Shown here one piece after another: positions 50,369 to 58,983 of a DNA stretch of 64,000 nt. How positions within the stretch are numbered: the first letter of the stretch is position 1; every line of letters begins with the position of its first letter. The stretch is taken from contig DHDI01000004.1 of assembly GCA_002399285.1 (NCBI GenBank), forward strand, positions 19,472-83,471. Direction: 5' to 3'. This DNA comes from Thermoanaerobacterales bacterium UBA4880 (GTDB lineage Bacteria; Bacillota; Thermoanaerobacteria; Thermoanaerobacterales; UBA4877). The notes under the pieces were generated by a model. The model did not search any database and was not told the origin of the DNA. It saw only the letters and a list, made by a program, of their open reading frames with translations. A program made the translations under genes and the position numbers.

Positions 50369-50554
50369 GCAATTGACAGGGAGATATTCATCTGTTACAG
50401 TATATGTGGATACTGTTATACTTGCTGTGGCTTATGCTTTCTACGCTTCGTAAGACTGTTATAGGTGAGAAAAGATACTATATAATACAGTTTGAATGTC
50501 TGGACTGTAGTATAACAGTACGCATATTTAAATTATTGGAAGGAGGAACATAAT
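50369..50554 (+). promoter_or_regulatory. por operon leader with promoters and ACTGT/ACAGT repeats
   Basis: TTGACA (50373-50378), 17 bases, TACAGT gives one promoter; TATAAT at 50481-50486 could be a second, weaker one. The stretch contains ACTGTTATAC (50412-50421), ACTGTTATAG (50455-50464) and the inverted GTATAACAGT (50510-50519), plus CTGTTACAG and a TACAGT/ACTGTA pair. They could be operators or form stems in the leader RNA. Confidence 0.5.
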
Positions 50555-51148
50555 TTGAGTACTTCTACAGTGGCTAAGATGGCTGAGATTCGTTGGCACG
50601 GAAGAGGTGGACAGGGTGCCAAGACCGCATCTCTGTTATTGGCGCAGGCGGCTTTTGAGATCGGAGCATATATGCAGGCCTTTCCCGAGTACGGACCGGA
50701 AAGGATGGGAGCTCCCGTTACTGCCTATACGAGGATCAGCAGTGAGCCTATAAGGATCCATTCAAATATTTACGAACCGGACGTCGAGGTCGTTATTGAT
50801 CATACACTTATTGGAACTGTTGATGTTACATCAGGTTTGAAAGAAGACAGCGGGATATTGTTGGTAAATACGCCTAAGGATCCGGAAGATGTCAGGCAAA
50901 AGACAGGTTTTAAAGGTAAGGTATATACCATTGACGCGTCGCAGATAGCAATGGACGAGATAGGGGGCAATTTCCCGAACACGCCTATGCTTGCGGCTGT
51001 AGTCAGGGTTACGGACATACTGGATGAGAAGAAATTCGTTGAGAACATGGAAGGCAATTTTAGAAAGAAGTTTGCACATAAGTTACAGGTTGTCGACGGG
51101 AATATGCGTGCTTTAAAGAGGGCTATGCAGGAGGTGAAGGGTCTATGA
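50555..51148 (+). CDS. porG: Pyruvate:ferredoxin oxidoreductase, gamma subunit
   Basis: 197 aa. EIRWHGRGGQGAKTASLLLA is the nucleotide/CoA-binding opening of POR gamma, followed by FPEYGPERMGAPVTAYTRI. It is part of the four-subunit enzyme that oxidises pyruvate with CoA to acetyl-CoA, CO2 and reduced ferredoxin. Start is TTG 50555 with AAGGAGG ten bases upstream; ATG 50579 would drop eight residues. It overlaps porD by 4 bases (ATGA). Distinguishing pyruvate from other 2-oxo acids needs comparison, so this is POR-type. Confidence 0.92.
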   Translation: MSTSTVAKMAEIRWHGRGGQGAKTASLLLAQAAFEIGAYMQAFPEYGPERMGAPVTAYTRISSEPIRIHSNIYEPDVEVVIDHTLIGTVDVTSGLKEDSGILLVNTPKDPEDVRQKTGFKGKVYTIDASQIAMDEIGGNFPNTPMLAAVVRVTDILDEKKFVENMEGNFRKKFAHKLQVVDGNMRALKRAMQEVKGL

Positions 51149-51450
51149 GCGGGAAGGTTTATAAGACGAGTGCGGATGCCACATGGGAAGAACTGCCTAA
51201 GGCCGGTATAATCACAGAGCCGGGCAACGCACAGCAGTTTAAAACAGGCGACTGGAGAGTTGAGAAACCGGAATACGACCCCGATAAGTGCATACAGTGT
51301 CTTTTCTGCTGGGCCTATTGCCCGGAAGGGTCTATAAAGGTGGAAGACGGCAAGGTGGTCGGGATAGATTATGAACATTGCAAAGGCTGCGGTATCTGCG
51401 CGGTGGAATGCCCGGACAGGGCCAAGGCCATAAAGATGGTTATAGAGTAG
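51145..51450 (+). CDS. porD: Pyruvate:ferredoxin oxidoreductase, delta (ferredoxin) subunit
   Basis: 101 aa. Two CX2CX2CX3C clusters: CIQCLFCWAYCPEGS and CKGCGICAVECPDRA, each binding a 4Fe-4S. N-terminal extension contains WEELPKAGIITEPGNAQQF typical of POR/VOR delta. Overlaps porG; porA follows after 12 bases. Confidence 0.94.
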   Translation: MSGKVYKTSADATWEELPKAGIITEPGNAQQFKTGDWRVEKPEYDPDKCIQCLFCWAYCPEGSIKVEDGKVVGIDYEHCKGCGICAVECPDRAKAIKMVIE

Positions 51451-51462
51451 GGAGGGAAGGAA

Positions 51463-52650
51463 ATGGCAAAGAGAGTTTCACTTTCAGGTAATGAGGCGGC
51501 GGCCTTTGCTATGAAGCAAATAAACCCCGATGTGGTTGCCGCATATCCTATTACGCCTTCAACTGAGATACCTCAGTATTTTTCGCAGTTTGTGGCGAAT
51601 GGAGAGGTAGACACCGAATTTGTTGCGGTTGAGTCGGAGCACAGTGCTATGAGCGCCTGCATAGGTTCTTCTGCGGCGGGAGCCAGAACTATGACCGCCA
51701 CATCCTCACAGGGCCTGGCCTTTATGTGGGAGATGCTTTATATAGCAGCTTCTATGAGACTGCCCATAGTAATGACTGTGGCAAACAGGGCGCTGTCAGG
51801 TCCTTTAAATATTCACAATGATCACAGCGACTCAATGGGCGCCAGGGATACAGGCTGGATCCAGCTCTATTCCGAGAGCGCGCAGGAGACGTATGACAAT
51901 ATAATGCAGGCCATCAGGATCGCCGAAGATCCAAGGGTAAGTCTGCCGGTAATGGTATGCATGGACGGCTTTATAACCAGCCATGCTCTTGAGAGTCTAG
52001 AAGTTTTAGATAATGCCGAAGTCAAGAAATTTATAGGCGAATATGACCCGGAGCAATTTTTATTGAACGCGGATCATCCCGTGTCTTTGGGCGCAATGGA
52101 TCTTCCTGTGTATTACACGGAACATAAGAGACAACAACAGGCCGGCATGGATAACGCTAAGCAGGTCATATTGGAGGTCGCTCAGGAATATGAGAAGCTG
52201 ACGGGCAGAAAGTATAGCTATTTTGAAAAATACGACTTGGACGATGCGGATATAGCCATCGTGGTATTGAACTCCACCGCAGGCACCACAAAGGTCGTCG
52301 TGGATGAGCTCAGGTCCCAGGGCATAAAGGCCGGGCTGCTTAAGCCCCGTACTTTCAGACCGATTCCCGGCAAGGAGATCGCCGAGGCGCTTAAAGATGT
52401 AAAGGCCGTTGCCGTCTTGGATAAAGCGGACAGCTTCGGTGCATATGGCCCGTTATTTACGGAAATAAGGAACGTAATGTTCGATAATAAGGATATAAAG
52501 ATCGTAAACTATATCTTTGGCCTTGGCGGCAGGGATGTAGATACAAAGGATATTGAGAATGTATACGGCGACCTCATGGATATCGTTAAAACAGGTAAGG
52601 TGTGTGAGGTCAAAAAGTATCTTGGTATCAGAGAAAAGGGTGGTGAATAA
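51463..52650 (+). CDS. porA: Pyruvate:ferredoxin oxidoreductase, alpha subunit
   Basis: 395 aa. SLSGNEAAAFAMKQINPDVV with AAYPITPSTEIPQYFSQF opens the pyrimidine-binding domain, ESEHSAMSACIGSSAAGART is conserved, and the C-terminal part has the transketolase-C-like fold (VLNSTAGTTKVVVDELRSQG, GLLKPRTFRPIP). The alpha subunit carries part of the thiamine pyrophosphate and pyruvate site. Ribosome site GGGAGGGAAGG. TPP dependence links it with the thiamine uptake genes in the window. Confidence 0.94.
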   Translation: MAKRVSLSGNEAAAFAMKQINPDVVAAYPITPSTEIPQYFSQFVANGEVDTEFVAVESEHSAMSACIGSSAAGARTMTATSSQGLAFMWEMLYIAASMRLPIVMTVANRALSGPLNIHNDHSDSMGARDTGWIQLYSESAQETYDNIMQAIRIAEDPRVSLPVMVCMDGFITSHALESLEVLDNAEVKKFIGEYDPEQFLLNADHPVSLGAMDLPVYYTEHKRQQQAGMDNAKQVILEVAQEYEKLTGRKYSYFEKYDLDDADIAIVVLNSTAGTTKVVVDELRSQGIKAGLLKPRTFRPIPGKEIAEALKDVKAVAVLDKADSFGAYGPLFTEIRNVMFDNKDIKIVNYIFGLGGRDVDTKDIENVYGDLMDIVKTGKVCEVKKYLGIREKGGE

Positions 52651-52652
52651 GC

Positions 52653-53579
52653 ATGGCAACATTACGGGATATAGCCAAGAAACCTGAGCTTTTTACAGGC
52701 GGTCACAGACTCTGTGCAGGCTGCGGCGCTCCCATAACGGTAAGAAGGGTCTTGAGTGCGGTGCCGGAAGATACGCATCTGGTCGTGGCCAATGCTACGG
52801 GTTGTTTGGAGGTTTCGAGCACTGTTTATCCGTATTCGGCATGGCGTACTTCATATATTCACAGTGCTTTTGAAAATGCCGGCGCTACCATAAGCGGTGT
52901 GGAAGCTGCATATAAGGCGCTGAAAAAAAGAGGCAAGGTAAACGAGAAATATAAATTCATTGCTTTCGGAGGCGACGGCGGTACCTATGATATCGGACTT
53001 CAGTCACTTTCAGGAGCTTTGGAGCGCGGTCATGATTTTGTGTATGTATGCTATGATAATGGCGCTTATATGAACACCGGAATACAGAGATCTTCCGCTA
53101 CGCCTATGTATGCCGATACCACCACCAGCCCGGCGGGAAGTGTCATTCCCGGGAAATCTCAGCCGAGGAAGGAACTGGCGGATATAGCCGTGGCACATAA
53201 TATACCTTATGTGGCTCAGTCTACTCCGGCGCACTGGAAAGATCTTTACGACAAGGCCGAAAAGGCCATTAAAGTTGACGGACCGGCTCTGCTCAACGTC
53301 CTGGCCATCTGCCCGAGAGGTTGGAGGACCGAAACAGCCGAGGGCATGGAAATAACAAAGCTGGCCGTGGAGACCTGCGTATGGCCTATGTTTGAAGTGG
53401 TAGAGGGCAAGTGGAGACTTACCTATAAGCCGAGAACAAAGCTGCCGGTAGAGGATTATCTTAAGAGGCAGGGAAGATTTAAGCACCTGTTCAAGCCGGG
53501 CAACGAACATCTGATAGCTGAGGTCCAGCAGCAGGTGGATAAGCGTTGGGAAGAGATTCTGAAACGCTGCGAAGAATAA
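52653..53579 (+). CDS. porB: Pyruvate:ferredoxin oxidoreductase, beta subunit
   Basis: 308 aa. The 4Fe-4S ligand cysteines include HRLCAGCGAPITVRR; TPP motif GGDGGTYDIGLQSLSGALER and YDNGAYMNTGIQRSSATP (metal/TPP binding) follow; CPRGWRTETAEG is near the end. It is the TPP-binding catalytic subunit, starting 2 bases after porA. A weak hairpin follows. Confidence 0.95.
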   Translation: MATLRDIAKKPELFTGGHRLCAGCGAPITVRRVLSAVPEDTHLVVANATGCLEVSSTVYPYSAWRTSYIHSAFENAGATISGVEAAYKALKKRGKVNEKYKFIAFGGDGGTYDIGLQSLSGALERGHDFVYVCYDNGAYMNTGIQRSSATPMYADTTTSPAGSVIPGKSQPRKELADIAVAHNIPYVAQSTPAHWKDLYDKAEKAIKVDGPALLNVLAICPRGWRTETAEGMEITKLAVETCVWPMFEVVEGKWRLTYKPRTKLPVEDYLKRQGRFKHLFKPGNEHLIAEVQQQVDKRWEEILKRCEE

Positions 53580-53594
53580 TTTAATTTTAATTAT

Positions 53595-53633
53595 TTTTAA
53601 AGGCTATGGCGGTTTTTGCTATAGCCTTTAAAA
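53595..53633. terminator. Hairpin after porB
   Basis: TTTTAAAGGCTAT pairs with ATAGCCTTTAAAA around GGCGGTTTTTGCT. The T-run lies on the left side, so termination from the plus strand is only moderately likely. Confidence 0.5.
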
Positions 53634-53721
53634 ATGGCTATATATACCGTGGTTTTTTACAACAATAATGATAATAATATATTACGGGGCAAAAATAAAA
53701 AAATATGGAGGGGTTAAACAG

Positions 53722-54069
53722 ATGACTGTTAAAAGTGATCTGGAAAAGGCAAAGGCATCAGCCCAGGGAGCAATGGGTTCTTATGCAACTTTTTCAAGCT
53801 CCACTGACGACCCCATGGCCAAGCAGATGTTCGAGCAGATGCAGCAGGACATGCAGAGGCATATCGACATGCTTAACAATAGGTTAAATTATGTTAATCA
53901 GAACAATAATCTCAACAGCGGCCAGGCCCCTACCCAAGGTGCACAGCAAAATGTATTGAACAGCAATCAGAACGCAGATCAAGCCAAATCTGCATCAAAG
54001 ATTGCCAAGTCGGCAGAGAGCAAAACAGATAGGCTGCTTGATACGGTTAAAAACAACCAAATGAAGTAA
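53722..54069 (+). CDS. DUF1657-like small protein
   Basis: 115 aa. Opening MTVKSDLEKAKASAQGAMGS resembles DUF1657, then a helical middle (AKQMFEQMQQDMQRHIDMLN) and a Q/N-rich tail with QNNNLNSGQAP. The usual family size is near 70 residues, so the tail is extra. DUF1657 genes often sit in sporulation-linked operons, but here it is alone. The ATG at 53722 follows GGAGGGG; upstream in-frame codons are unlikely. Terminator follows. Confidence 0.65.
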   Translation: MTVKSDLEKAKASAQGAMGSYATFSSSTDDPMAKQMFEQMQQDMQRHIDMLNNRLNYVNQNNNLNSGQAPTQGAQQNVLNSNQNADQAKSASKIAKSAESKTDRLLDTVKNNQMK

Positions 54070-54074
54070 AGCAA

Positions 54075-54098
54075 GGGTGGGCGAAAGCCCACTCTTTA
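54075..54098 (+). terminator. Terminator after the DUF1657-like gene
   Basis: GGGTGGGC, GAAA tetraloop, GCCCACTC, then TTTATATTTT. Confidence 0.8.
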
Positions 54099-54130
54099 TA
54101 TTTTAAATGTGTTTTAATGTGTATTAACCC

Positions 54131-54147
54131 ATGATATAATATATCAT
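54131..54147. promoter_or_regulatory. Palindrome over the -10 of the LevR-type gene
   Basis: ATGATATA-A-TATATCAT is a perfect inverted repeat around a central A and contains TATAAT (54135-54140). It could be an operator. A -35 match is weak. Confidence 0.5.
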
Positions 54148-54162
54148 GTGGGGGTGGTTTTT

Positions 54163-56868
54163 ATGAAGAGGATGGAAAAGGTTTACCTGAAGCTAAAAGA
54201 AATGTGCGCAGATCAGTATAGGACAGAAGAGGAAATATCGGGGTTTTCAGCCATGGAGGTAGCTAATGCTGTAAATATACAGAGGACAAATGCATCCAGT
54301 GATTTAAACAGTCTTTTTAAAGAGGGAAAAGTGTTAAAGGTGGAAGGTAAACCTGTGCTCTATAAGATCAAAGACGGAGAGATATTTAGTGCGGACAAGG
54401 GCGGTACCGTAAATGATGAGTTTGACAATATCATAGGCAGCGATAAGAGCTTAAATAATTCCATAAGGCAGGCAAGAGCCGCGATCATATATCCTCCCAA
54501 CGGGTTGCATACACTTCTCTTGGGTGAAACGGGCACGGGGAAATCCATGTTTGCAAAAGTCATGTATGAACACGCTAAGGAAATCGGGAAGATAAGGGCC
54601 AATGCGCCCTTCGTGGAATTCAACTGTGCTGATTACTCCAATAATCCACAGCTTCTCATGTCAAATCTCTTCGGTGTGAAAAAGGGTGCTTATACGGGAG
54701 CGGACAAGGATAGGGCAGGATTTGTTGAGAGGGCGAACGGCGGCATTCTATTCCTTGATGAGGTCCATAGGTTGCCTCCCGAAGGGCAGGAGATGCTTTT
54801 CTATCTTATAGACAAAGGTTTATACAGGCGTCTCGGCGAGACGGAAACGCTCCATGGATCCCATGTCCTTATAATATGTGCGACTACGGAGAATGTCGAA
54901 TCAGTGCTTTTAAAAACCTTTACAAGGCGGATACCTATGATCATACACCTTCCACCCTTAAGGGACAGGACATATGAAGAAAGATTTCAGCTCATCAAGA
55001 ATTTTTTCATGGAAGAGGCTTCTACCATAAATAACGACATATCAATTACATCAAACGTACTAAAGGCACTGCTGCTCTATGACTGCCCTAATAATATAGG
55101 GCAGCTTAAAAGCGACATCAAACTTTGCTCCGCCAAGGCGTATTTAGACGTGATCATGAAAAAGGAAACCAAGGTAACGGTGCATACCGAGGATCTGCCC
55201 GACTATGTAAGAAGAGGTCTGTTTAAATACAAAGAGAACAGGGATAAAATAGACAAATTTATAAACGGGGACGTCGTTGAATTTTCTATGGATGACAACG
55301 GCAAACAAATATATATCGATAAAGATGACTTTAACTTATACGAAGCTCTGGAAGAAAAGAGAAACACATTGGTGGATAAAGGCATCGATGAAAAAGATAT
55401 AAAACTTATTATGAATCTGGATATAGAGACATATCTTAAAAGATACATGAACGAAGTAAGTAAGAAAAATTATGAGGAACTTTATAAAGTAGTCGACAAA
55501 AAAATCGTAAGTATCGTGGACGATTTTTTAAAGGCTGCCGGCAAAGAGTTAAAAAGGCAGTTCAGCGAAAAGACCTTGTTCGGACTCTCTATGCATGTAG
55601 CCAGTACCATTGAAAGAATATTAAACGGCAAAAAAATCGTAAATTACCAGCTGGATGATATTAAAAGAGTTTATAAAAAGGAATACAAAGTATCAGACGG
55701 CTTAAGACAAACCATTCAGGCAAAATTTGATATAAGGGTGCCGGATGAAGAAGTAGCATTTATCACAATGTTTTTGTGTCTTGATCTCGATACCACGAGT
55801 AAAAATGAAAAAGTGGGCGTCATCGTGGCAATGCACGGCGAGACTGCCGCAACCTCCATTGCTGATGTTGCAAACAGGCTGCTCGATGAAAACTTTGTCA
55901 TTGGATACAACATGCCTCTCGATCAGAAACCTGAGACCGCGTTAAATAATTTAACGGAAATAATGAAGAAGACCAATAAAGCCAAAGGGATATTGCTTCT
56001 CGTAGACATGGGATCTTTGGTGCTCTTTGGCGATATGATCTGCGAGAGAACGGGCATACCCGTCAAGACGGTGGAAATGGCGTCTACGCCTATGGTGTTG
56101 GAGGCCGGAAGAAAGGCACTGCTGAACTCTCCACTGGAAGAGGTATATGATGCTGCGGTAAACTTAAGCCCATATATAGGCAGAATATATAAAGATAATT
56201 TTGAAATACAGAATGGCTTTAAAGACGACGTTATAATAACCGCATGTATAACGGGCGAGGGTACAGCTTTAAAGCTAAAATCAATACTGGAGAAAAAGCT
56301 TGATCTTACCGGAAAAGAGCTGGACATTATACCCCTTAATATAGACGATAAAAGAGAATTCAAGAGGAAGCTCCAGAACATAAAAAGAGAAAAAAATATA
56401 CTTGCCGTCGTAAGTGCCTTTGACCCCGAAGACGATACGCTCAATTACATTTCAACTACGGATCTGTTTGATAATCAAAAGATGAATACTTTAAAAATGA
56501 AGATCGATTTCAAGAGCGCCTTTGAAACGATCGATAATATGAAGGAAATAATTATAGAAAACGTCGATATAGACGCTGATAAATACATCGATGTATTTAA
56601 GGAATTTTACTTAAATATCGTAAGAAATGGAATGATCCTCGATAATGATAGATTGATAGGATTGGTGCTTCATCTTGCCTGTTCCATAGAACGTGTATTA
56701 AATGGCGGGGAATTGATACGGATGGAAAACTGTAAAGCAATAATGGAGGCAAATATCTCCAGGTATAAAATTGTTAAAGGTTCTCTCGAACCTGTAACTG
56801 CAGCCTTTAACATCTCATTGTCGAATGATGAATATACGGGCATAATGAAAACGATTTATTCGCTTTGA
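54163..56868 (+). CDS. LevR/CelR-type sigma-54 activator with PRD and EIIA domains
   Basis: 901 aa. Order: N-terminal HTH (residues ~20-60); AAA+ domain with Walker A GETGTGKSMF (~120), GAYTGAD (the sigma-54-contacting GAFTGA loop variant), GGILFLDEVHRLPP and PLRDRTYEERF; PRD1 (~430-540, GLSMHVASTIERIL); EIIA of the mannose type (~560-690, GVIVAMHGETAATSIADVA with the phosphorylatable His); an EIIB-like region with ITACITGEGTALKLK; PRD2 (~790-900, LVLHLACSIERVLNGG). LevR-type proteins activate sigma-54 PTS promoters under PTS control. A matching -24/-12 promoter lies before the PTS genes downstream. ATG 54163 follows GGGGGTGG. Confidence 0.93.
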   Translation: MKRMEKVYLKLKEMCADQYRTEEEISGFSAMEVANAVNIQRTNASSDLNSLFKEGKVLKVEGKPVLYKIKDGEIFSADKGGTVNDEFDNIIGSDKSLNNSIRQARAAIIYPPNGLHTLLLGETGTGKSMFAKVMYEHAKEIGKIRANAPFVEFNCADYSNNPQLLMSNLFGVKKGAYTGADKDRAGFVERANGGILFLDEVHRLPPEGQEMLFYLIDKGLYRRLGETETLHGSHVLIICATTENVESVLLKTFTRRIPMIIHLPPLRDRTYEERFQLIKNFFMEEASTINNDISITSNVLKALLLYDCPNNIGQLKSDIKLCSAKAYLDVIMKKETKVTVHTEDLPDYVRRGLFKYKENRDKIDKFINGDVVEFSMDDNGKQIYIDKDDFNLYEALEEKRNTLVDKGIDEKDIKLIMNLDIETYLKRYMNEVSKKNYEELYKVVDKKIVSIVDDFLKAAGKELKRQFSEKTLFGLSMHVASTIERILNGKKIVNYQLDDIKRVYKKEYKVSDGLRQTIQAKFDIRVPDEEVAFITMFLCLDLDTTSKNEKVGVIVAMHGETAATSIADVANRLLDENFVIGYNMPLDQKPETALNNLTEIMKKTNKAKGILLLVDMGSLVLFGDMICERTGIPVKTVEMASTPMVLEAGRKALLNSPLEEVYDAAVNLSPYIGRIYKDNFEIQNGFKDDVIITACITGEGTALKLKSILEKKLDLTGKELDIIPLNIDDKREFKRKLQNIKREKNILAVVSAFDPEDDTLNYISTTDLFDNQKMNTLKMKIDFKSAFETIDNMKEIIIENVDIDADKYIDVFKEFYLNIVRNGMILDNDRLIGLVLHLACSIERVLNGGELIRMENCKAIMEANISRYKIVKGSLEPVTAAFNISLSNDEYTGIMKTIYSL

Positions 56869-56921
56869 TACTCATATCCGTATTGATCAAGGTATTATAT
56901 CATACAGATTCATACACATTA

Positions 56922-56933
56922 ATTTCATGAAAT
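56922..56933. promoter_or_regulatory. Palindrome upstream of the sigma-54 promoter
   Basis: ATTTCATGAAAT, a 12-base perfect palindrome centred about 50 bases before the -24 element. Its position fits an activator-binding site for the LevR-type protein. Confidence 0.45.
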
Positions 56934-56973
56934 AAGAAGTGTGGAAACTCGGCATTTATTGGCGAAATTATAT

Positions 56974-56990
56974 TTGGCATGACTTTTGCA
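56974..56990 (+). promoter_or_regulatory. Sigma-54 (-24/-12) promoter of the cellobiose-type PTS operon
   Basis: TTGGCATG, four bases, TTGCA: it matches TTGGCACG-N4-TTGCA in all but one position, with exact spacing, 45 bases before the first gene. Together with the adjacent LevR-type activator this strongly supports sigma-54 control. Confidence 0.85.
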
Positions 56991-57035
56991 AAAGTATTTG
57001 ATGAAAAATAATAATAATTGAGAGGAGATATAAAT

Positions 57036-58286
57036 GTGGAATGGTTGACAAATTTCATTGAAAACGTTTTAGTTCCGCCGCTGGCTAAAATAGGCAATGA
57101 AAAACACTTGGTTGCAATTCGTAATGGTTTGTCTGTTACACTGCCGTTCATCATTGTAGGAAGTATATTTTTAATCATATCCAGCTTGCCGATTCCGGGC
57201 TGGGACAATATTATAGGCAAATACAGCGATATATTAAATGTTCCCGTAAATGTATCATTCGGGGCGCTGGCATTATTGGCGGCAGGTGGTATAGGATATT
57301 ATATGTCCAAGGAATTGAAAGTAGATCCGATCAGCGGTACGTTATTGTCTTTAGTGGCATTTTTAACAACACAGGTAACCGAAGACTATGCACTGGACAC
57401 ATCAAATTTTGGTTCGACGGGGCTCTTTACAGCCATTATAGTTTCTTTGATTTCGGTTGAAGTATTGCGATTTTTCATTAAGAAGAATATTGTAATCAGA
57501 TTACCTGAAGGGGTGCCCCCGGCGGTATCCAACTCTTTTGTGTCATTAATACCTGCAACGGTCGTAGTTGTTGCATTATGGGGGATAAGGGTCTTACTTG
57601 GGTTTGACATAACGGCCTTTTTACAAAAATTATTCAGTCCATTAGTTTTTGCTTTGAATTCTTTACCTGGGGTCATAGTTTATGTTCTGCTGGTGTTGCT
57701 GTTTTGGACGGTGGGTATACATGGAGACAATATAATGGGGGCCATTGGGGAGCCGATATTTTTACAGTTTATAACCGCTAACTCCAAGGCATTTTTGGCT
57801 CATCAGCCCATCCCATACGTTACAGGTACGGGATTTATAGAATCGTTTGTGAATGTCGGCGGGACAGGCGCCACTTTGGGCTTGATTATATTAATGCTTT
57901 TGTCGAAGAGCAAAACTTATAAATCTATTGGTAAAATGGCGTTGCCATCGGGTATTTTTATGATCAATGAACCGGTTATTTTTGGATTTCCCATAGTGCT
58001 CAACCCCACTATGATGATACCGTTTGTAGGCTCAGGTTTATTGTTTACGATCGTTACGTACCTCTTAATGTTTTTTAATCTCATCAGCAAACCTGTTGTA
58101 TTAGTACCTTGGACAACGCCGCCGATAATAGCACAATATCTGATAACAGGAGGCGATTGGAGAGCAGCGGTTTGGGGTGCTTTGGAGGTATTGATCAGCG
58201 TATTGATATATTATCCATTCTTTAAGGTAGAAGAGAAAAAGCAGTTGGCATTGGAGGAAGAAGGGGAGACTGTAGAAGAAATATAA
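57036..58286 (+). CDS. celB: PTS EIIC component, lactose/cellobiose family
   Basis: 416 aa with about ten membrane spans. FIENVLVPPLAKIGNEKHLV and AIRNGLSVTLPFIIVGSIFL open it, FWTVGIHGDNIMGAIGEPIF is the conserved centre, and GIFMINEPVIFGFPIVLNP is the substrate-site block. It brings in a beta-glucoside such as cellobiose and passes phosphate to it. The start GTG (57036) follows GAGAGGAG at 7 bases; the TTG at 57018 overlaps the ribosome site. A cre-like site lies in its first codons. First gene of the sigma-54 operon. Confidence 0.92.
   Translation: MEWLTNFIENVLVPPLAKIGNEKHLVAIRNGLSVTLPFIIVGSIFLIISSLPIPGWDNIIGKYSDILNVPVNVSFGALALLAAGGIGYYMSKELKVDPISGTLLSLVAFLTTQVTEDYALDTSNFGSTGLFTAIIVSLISVEVLRFFIKKNIVIRLPEGVPPAVSNSFVSLIPATVVVVALWGIRVLLGFDITAFLQKLFSPLVFALNSLPGVIVYVLLVLLFWTVGIHGDNIMGAIGEPIFLQFITANSKAFLAHQPIPYVTGTGFIESFVNVGGTGATLGLIILMLLSKSKTYKSIGKMALPSGIFMINEPVIFGFPIVLNPTMMIPFVGSGLLFTIVTYLLMFFNLISKPVVLVPWTTPPIIAQYLITGGDWRAAVWGALEVLISVLIYYPFFKVEEKKQLALEEEGETVEEI
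57059..57072 (+). promoter_or_regulatory. Possible CcpA cre site inside the EIIC gene start
   Basis: TGAAAACGTTTTAG agrees with the remembered cre consensus TGWAARCGYTWNCW at 12 of 14 positions and lies 23 bases inside the gene. Confidence 0.4.
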
Positions 58287-58311
58287 GGCAGCATATATAT
58301 TATAAGAGAAG

Positions 58312-58638
58312 GTGGTTACCATAAAAATCTTACTTATGTGTGGCGCTGGTATGTCAACGAGCCTATTAGTGAAAAAGATGCAAAAGCAGGCGGAGGATAT
58401 GGGATATAATGATGTAGTCATTGATGCCGTGCCGATAGACGAATTGGAAAATTATGTGGACTCCTATGACGTATTTTTGCTGGGGCCACAGGTGAGGTAT
58501 AAGGAAAAGGACGTCAGAAAAATTATTGAAGCAAAGGGCAAAAAGTGCGCCGTGATACCACCCCAGGTATATGGAAGGGTAGACGGCAAAAAGACTTTGG
58601 AGATAGCATTTGACTTGGCTAAAAAAGGAGAAAATTGA
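58312..58638 (+). CDS. celA: PTS EIIB component, lactose/cellobiose family
   Basis: 105-108 aa. Phosphorylatable cysteine in ILLMCGAGMSTSLLVKKMQK, then VFLLGPQVRYKEKDV and IPPQVYGRVDGKKTLEIAFD, as in CelA/LicB. The start is odd. The in-frame GTG at 58312 has no ribosome site, while AGAGAAGGTGG lies six bases before an ATA at 58321 that aligns with the usual Met of the family (M-KILLMCGAG). So translation may start at AUA, or the GTG is used weakly. EIIA follows immediately. Confidence 0.9.
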   Translation: MVTIKILLMCGAGMSTSLLVKKMQKQAEDMGYNDVVIDAVPIDELENYVDSYDVFLLGPQVRYKEKDVRKIIEAKGKKCAVIPPQVYGRVDGKKTLEIAFDLAKKGEN

Positions 58639-58983
58639 ATGGATCTGGAACAGATTGTCTTTACTATAATATCCCATGCCGGGAATGCACGCAGCAACAG
58701 CTTTGAAGCTTTAAAATATGCAAAGGACGGAGATTTTACTAAAGCGGAAACGTATATCAAGGAAGCAGGCGACGAACTTTTAGAAGCTCATCACATACAG
58801 ACAGATTTGATACAGAGGGAGGCTTCCGGCGATAAACAGGATGTATCGCTTTTGCTGATGCATGCTGAAGATCACCTTATGACTGCAATTCTTGCTAAAG
58901 AATTAATTACTGAGATGATTGATCTTTATAAAACATTATATGAAAAGAAGGAGGATTCTTTCAAATGTCTGGGAAGGGCCTAA
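58639..58983 (+). CDS. celC: PTS EIIA component, lactose/cellobiose family
   Basis: 114 aa. Three-helix EIIA-Lac: VFTIISHAGNARSNSFEALK and the active LLLMHAEDHLMTAILAKELI with H75 as the phosphorylated residue and D78 as the metal ligand. It receives phosphate from HPr. The ATG follows the EIIB stop directly; AAAGGAG is in the end of EIIB. It overlaps the GH4 gene by 19 bases. Confidence 0.94.
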   Translation: MDLEQIVFTIISHAGNARSNSFEALKYAKDGDFTKAETYIKEAGDELLEAHHIQTDLIQREASGDKQDVSLLLMHAEDHLMTAILAKELITEMIDLYKTLYEKKEDSFKCLGRA

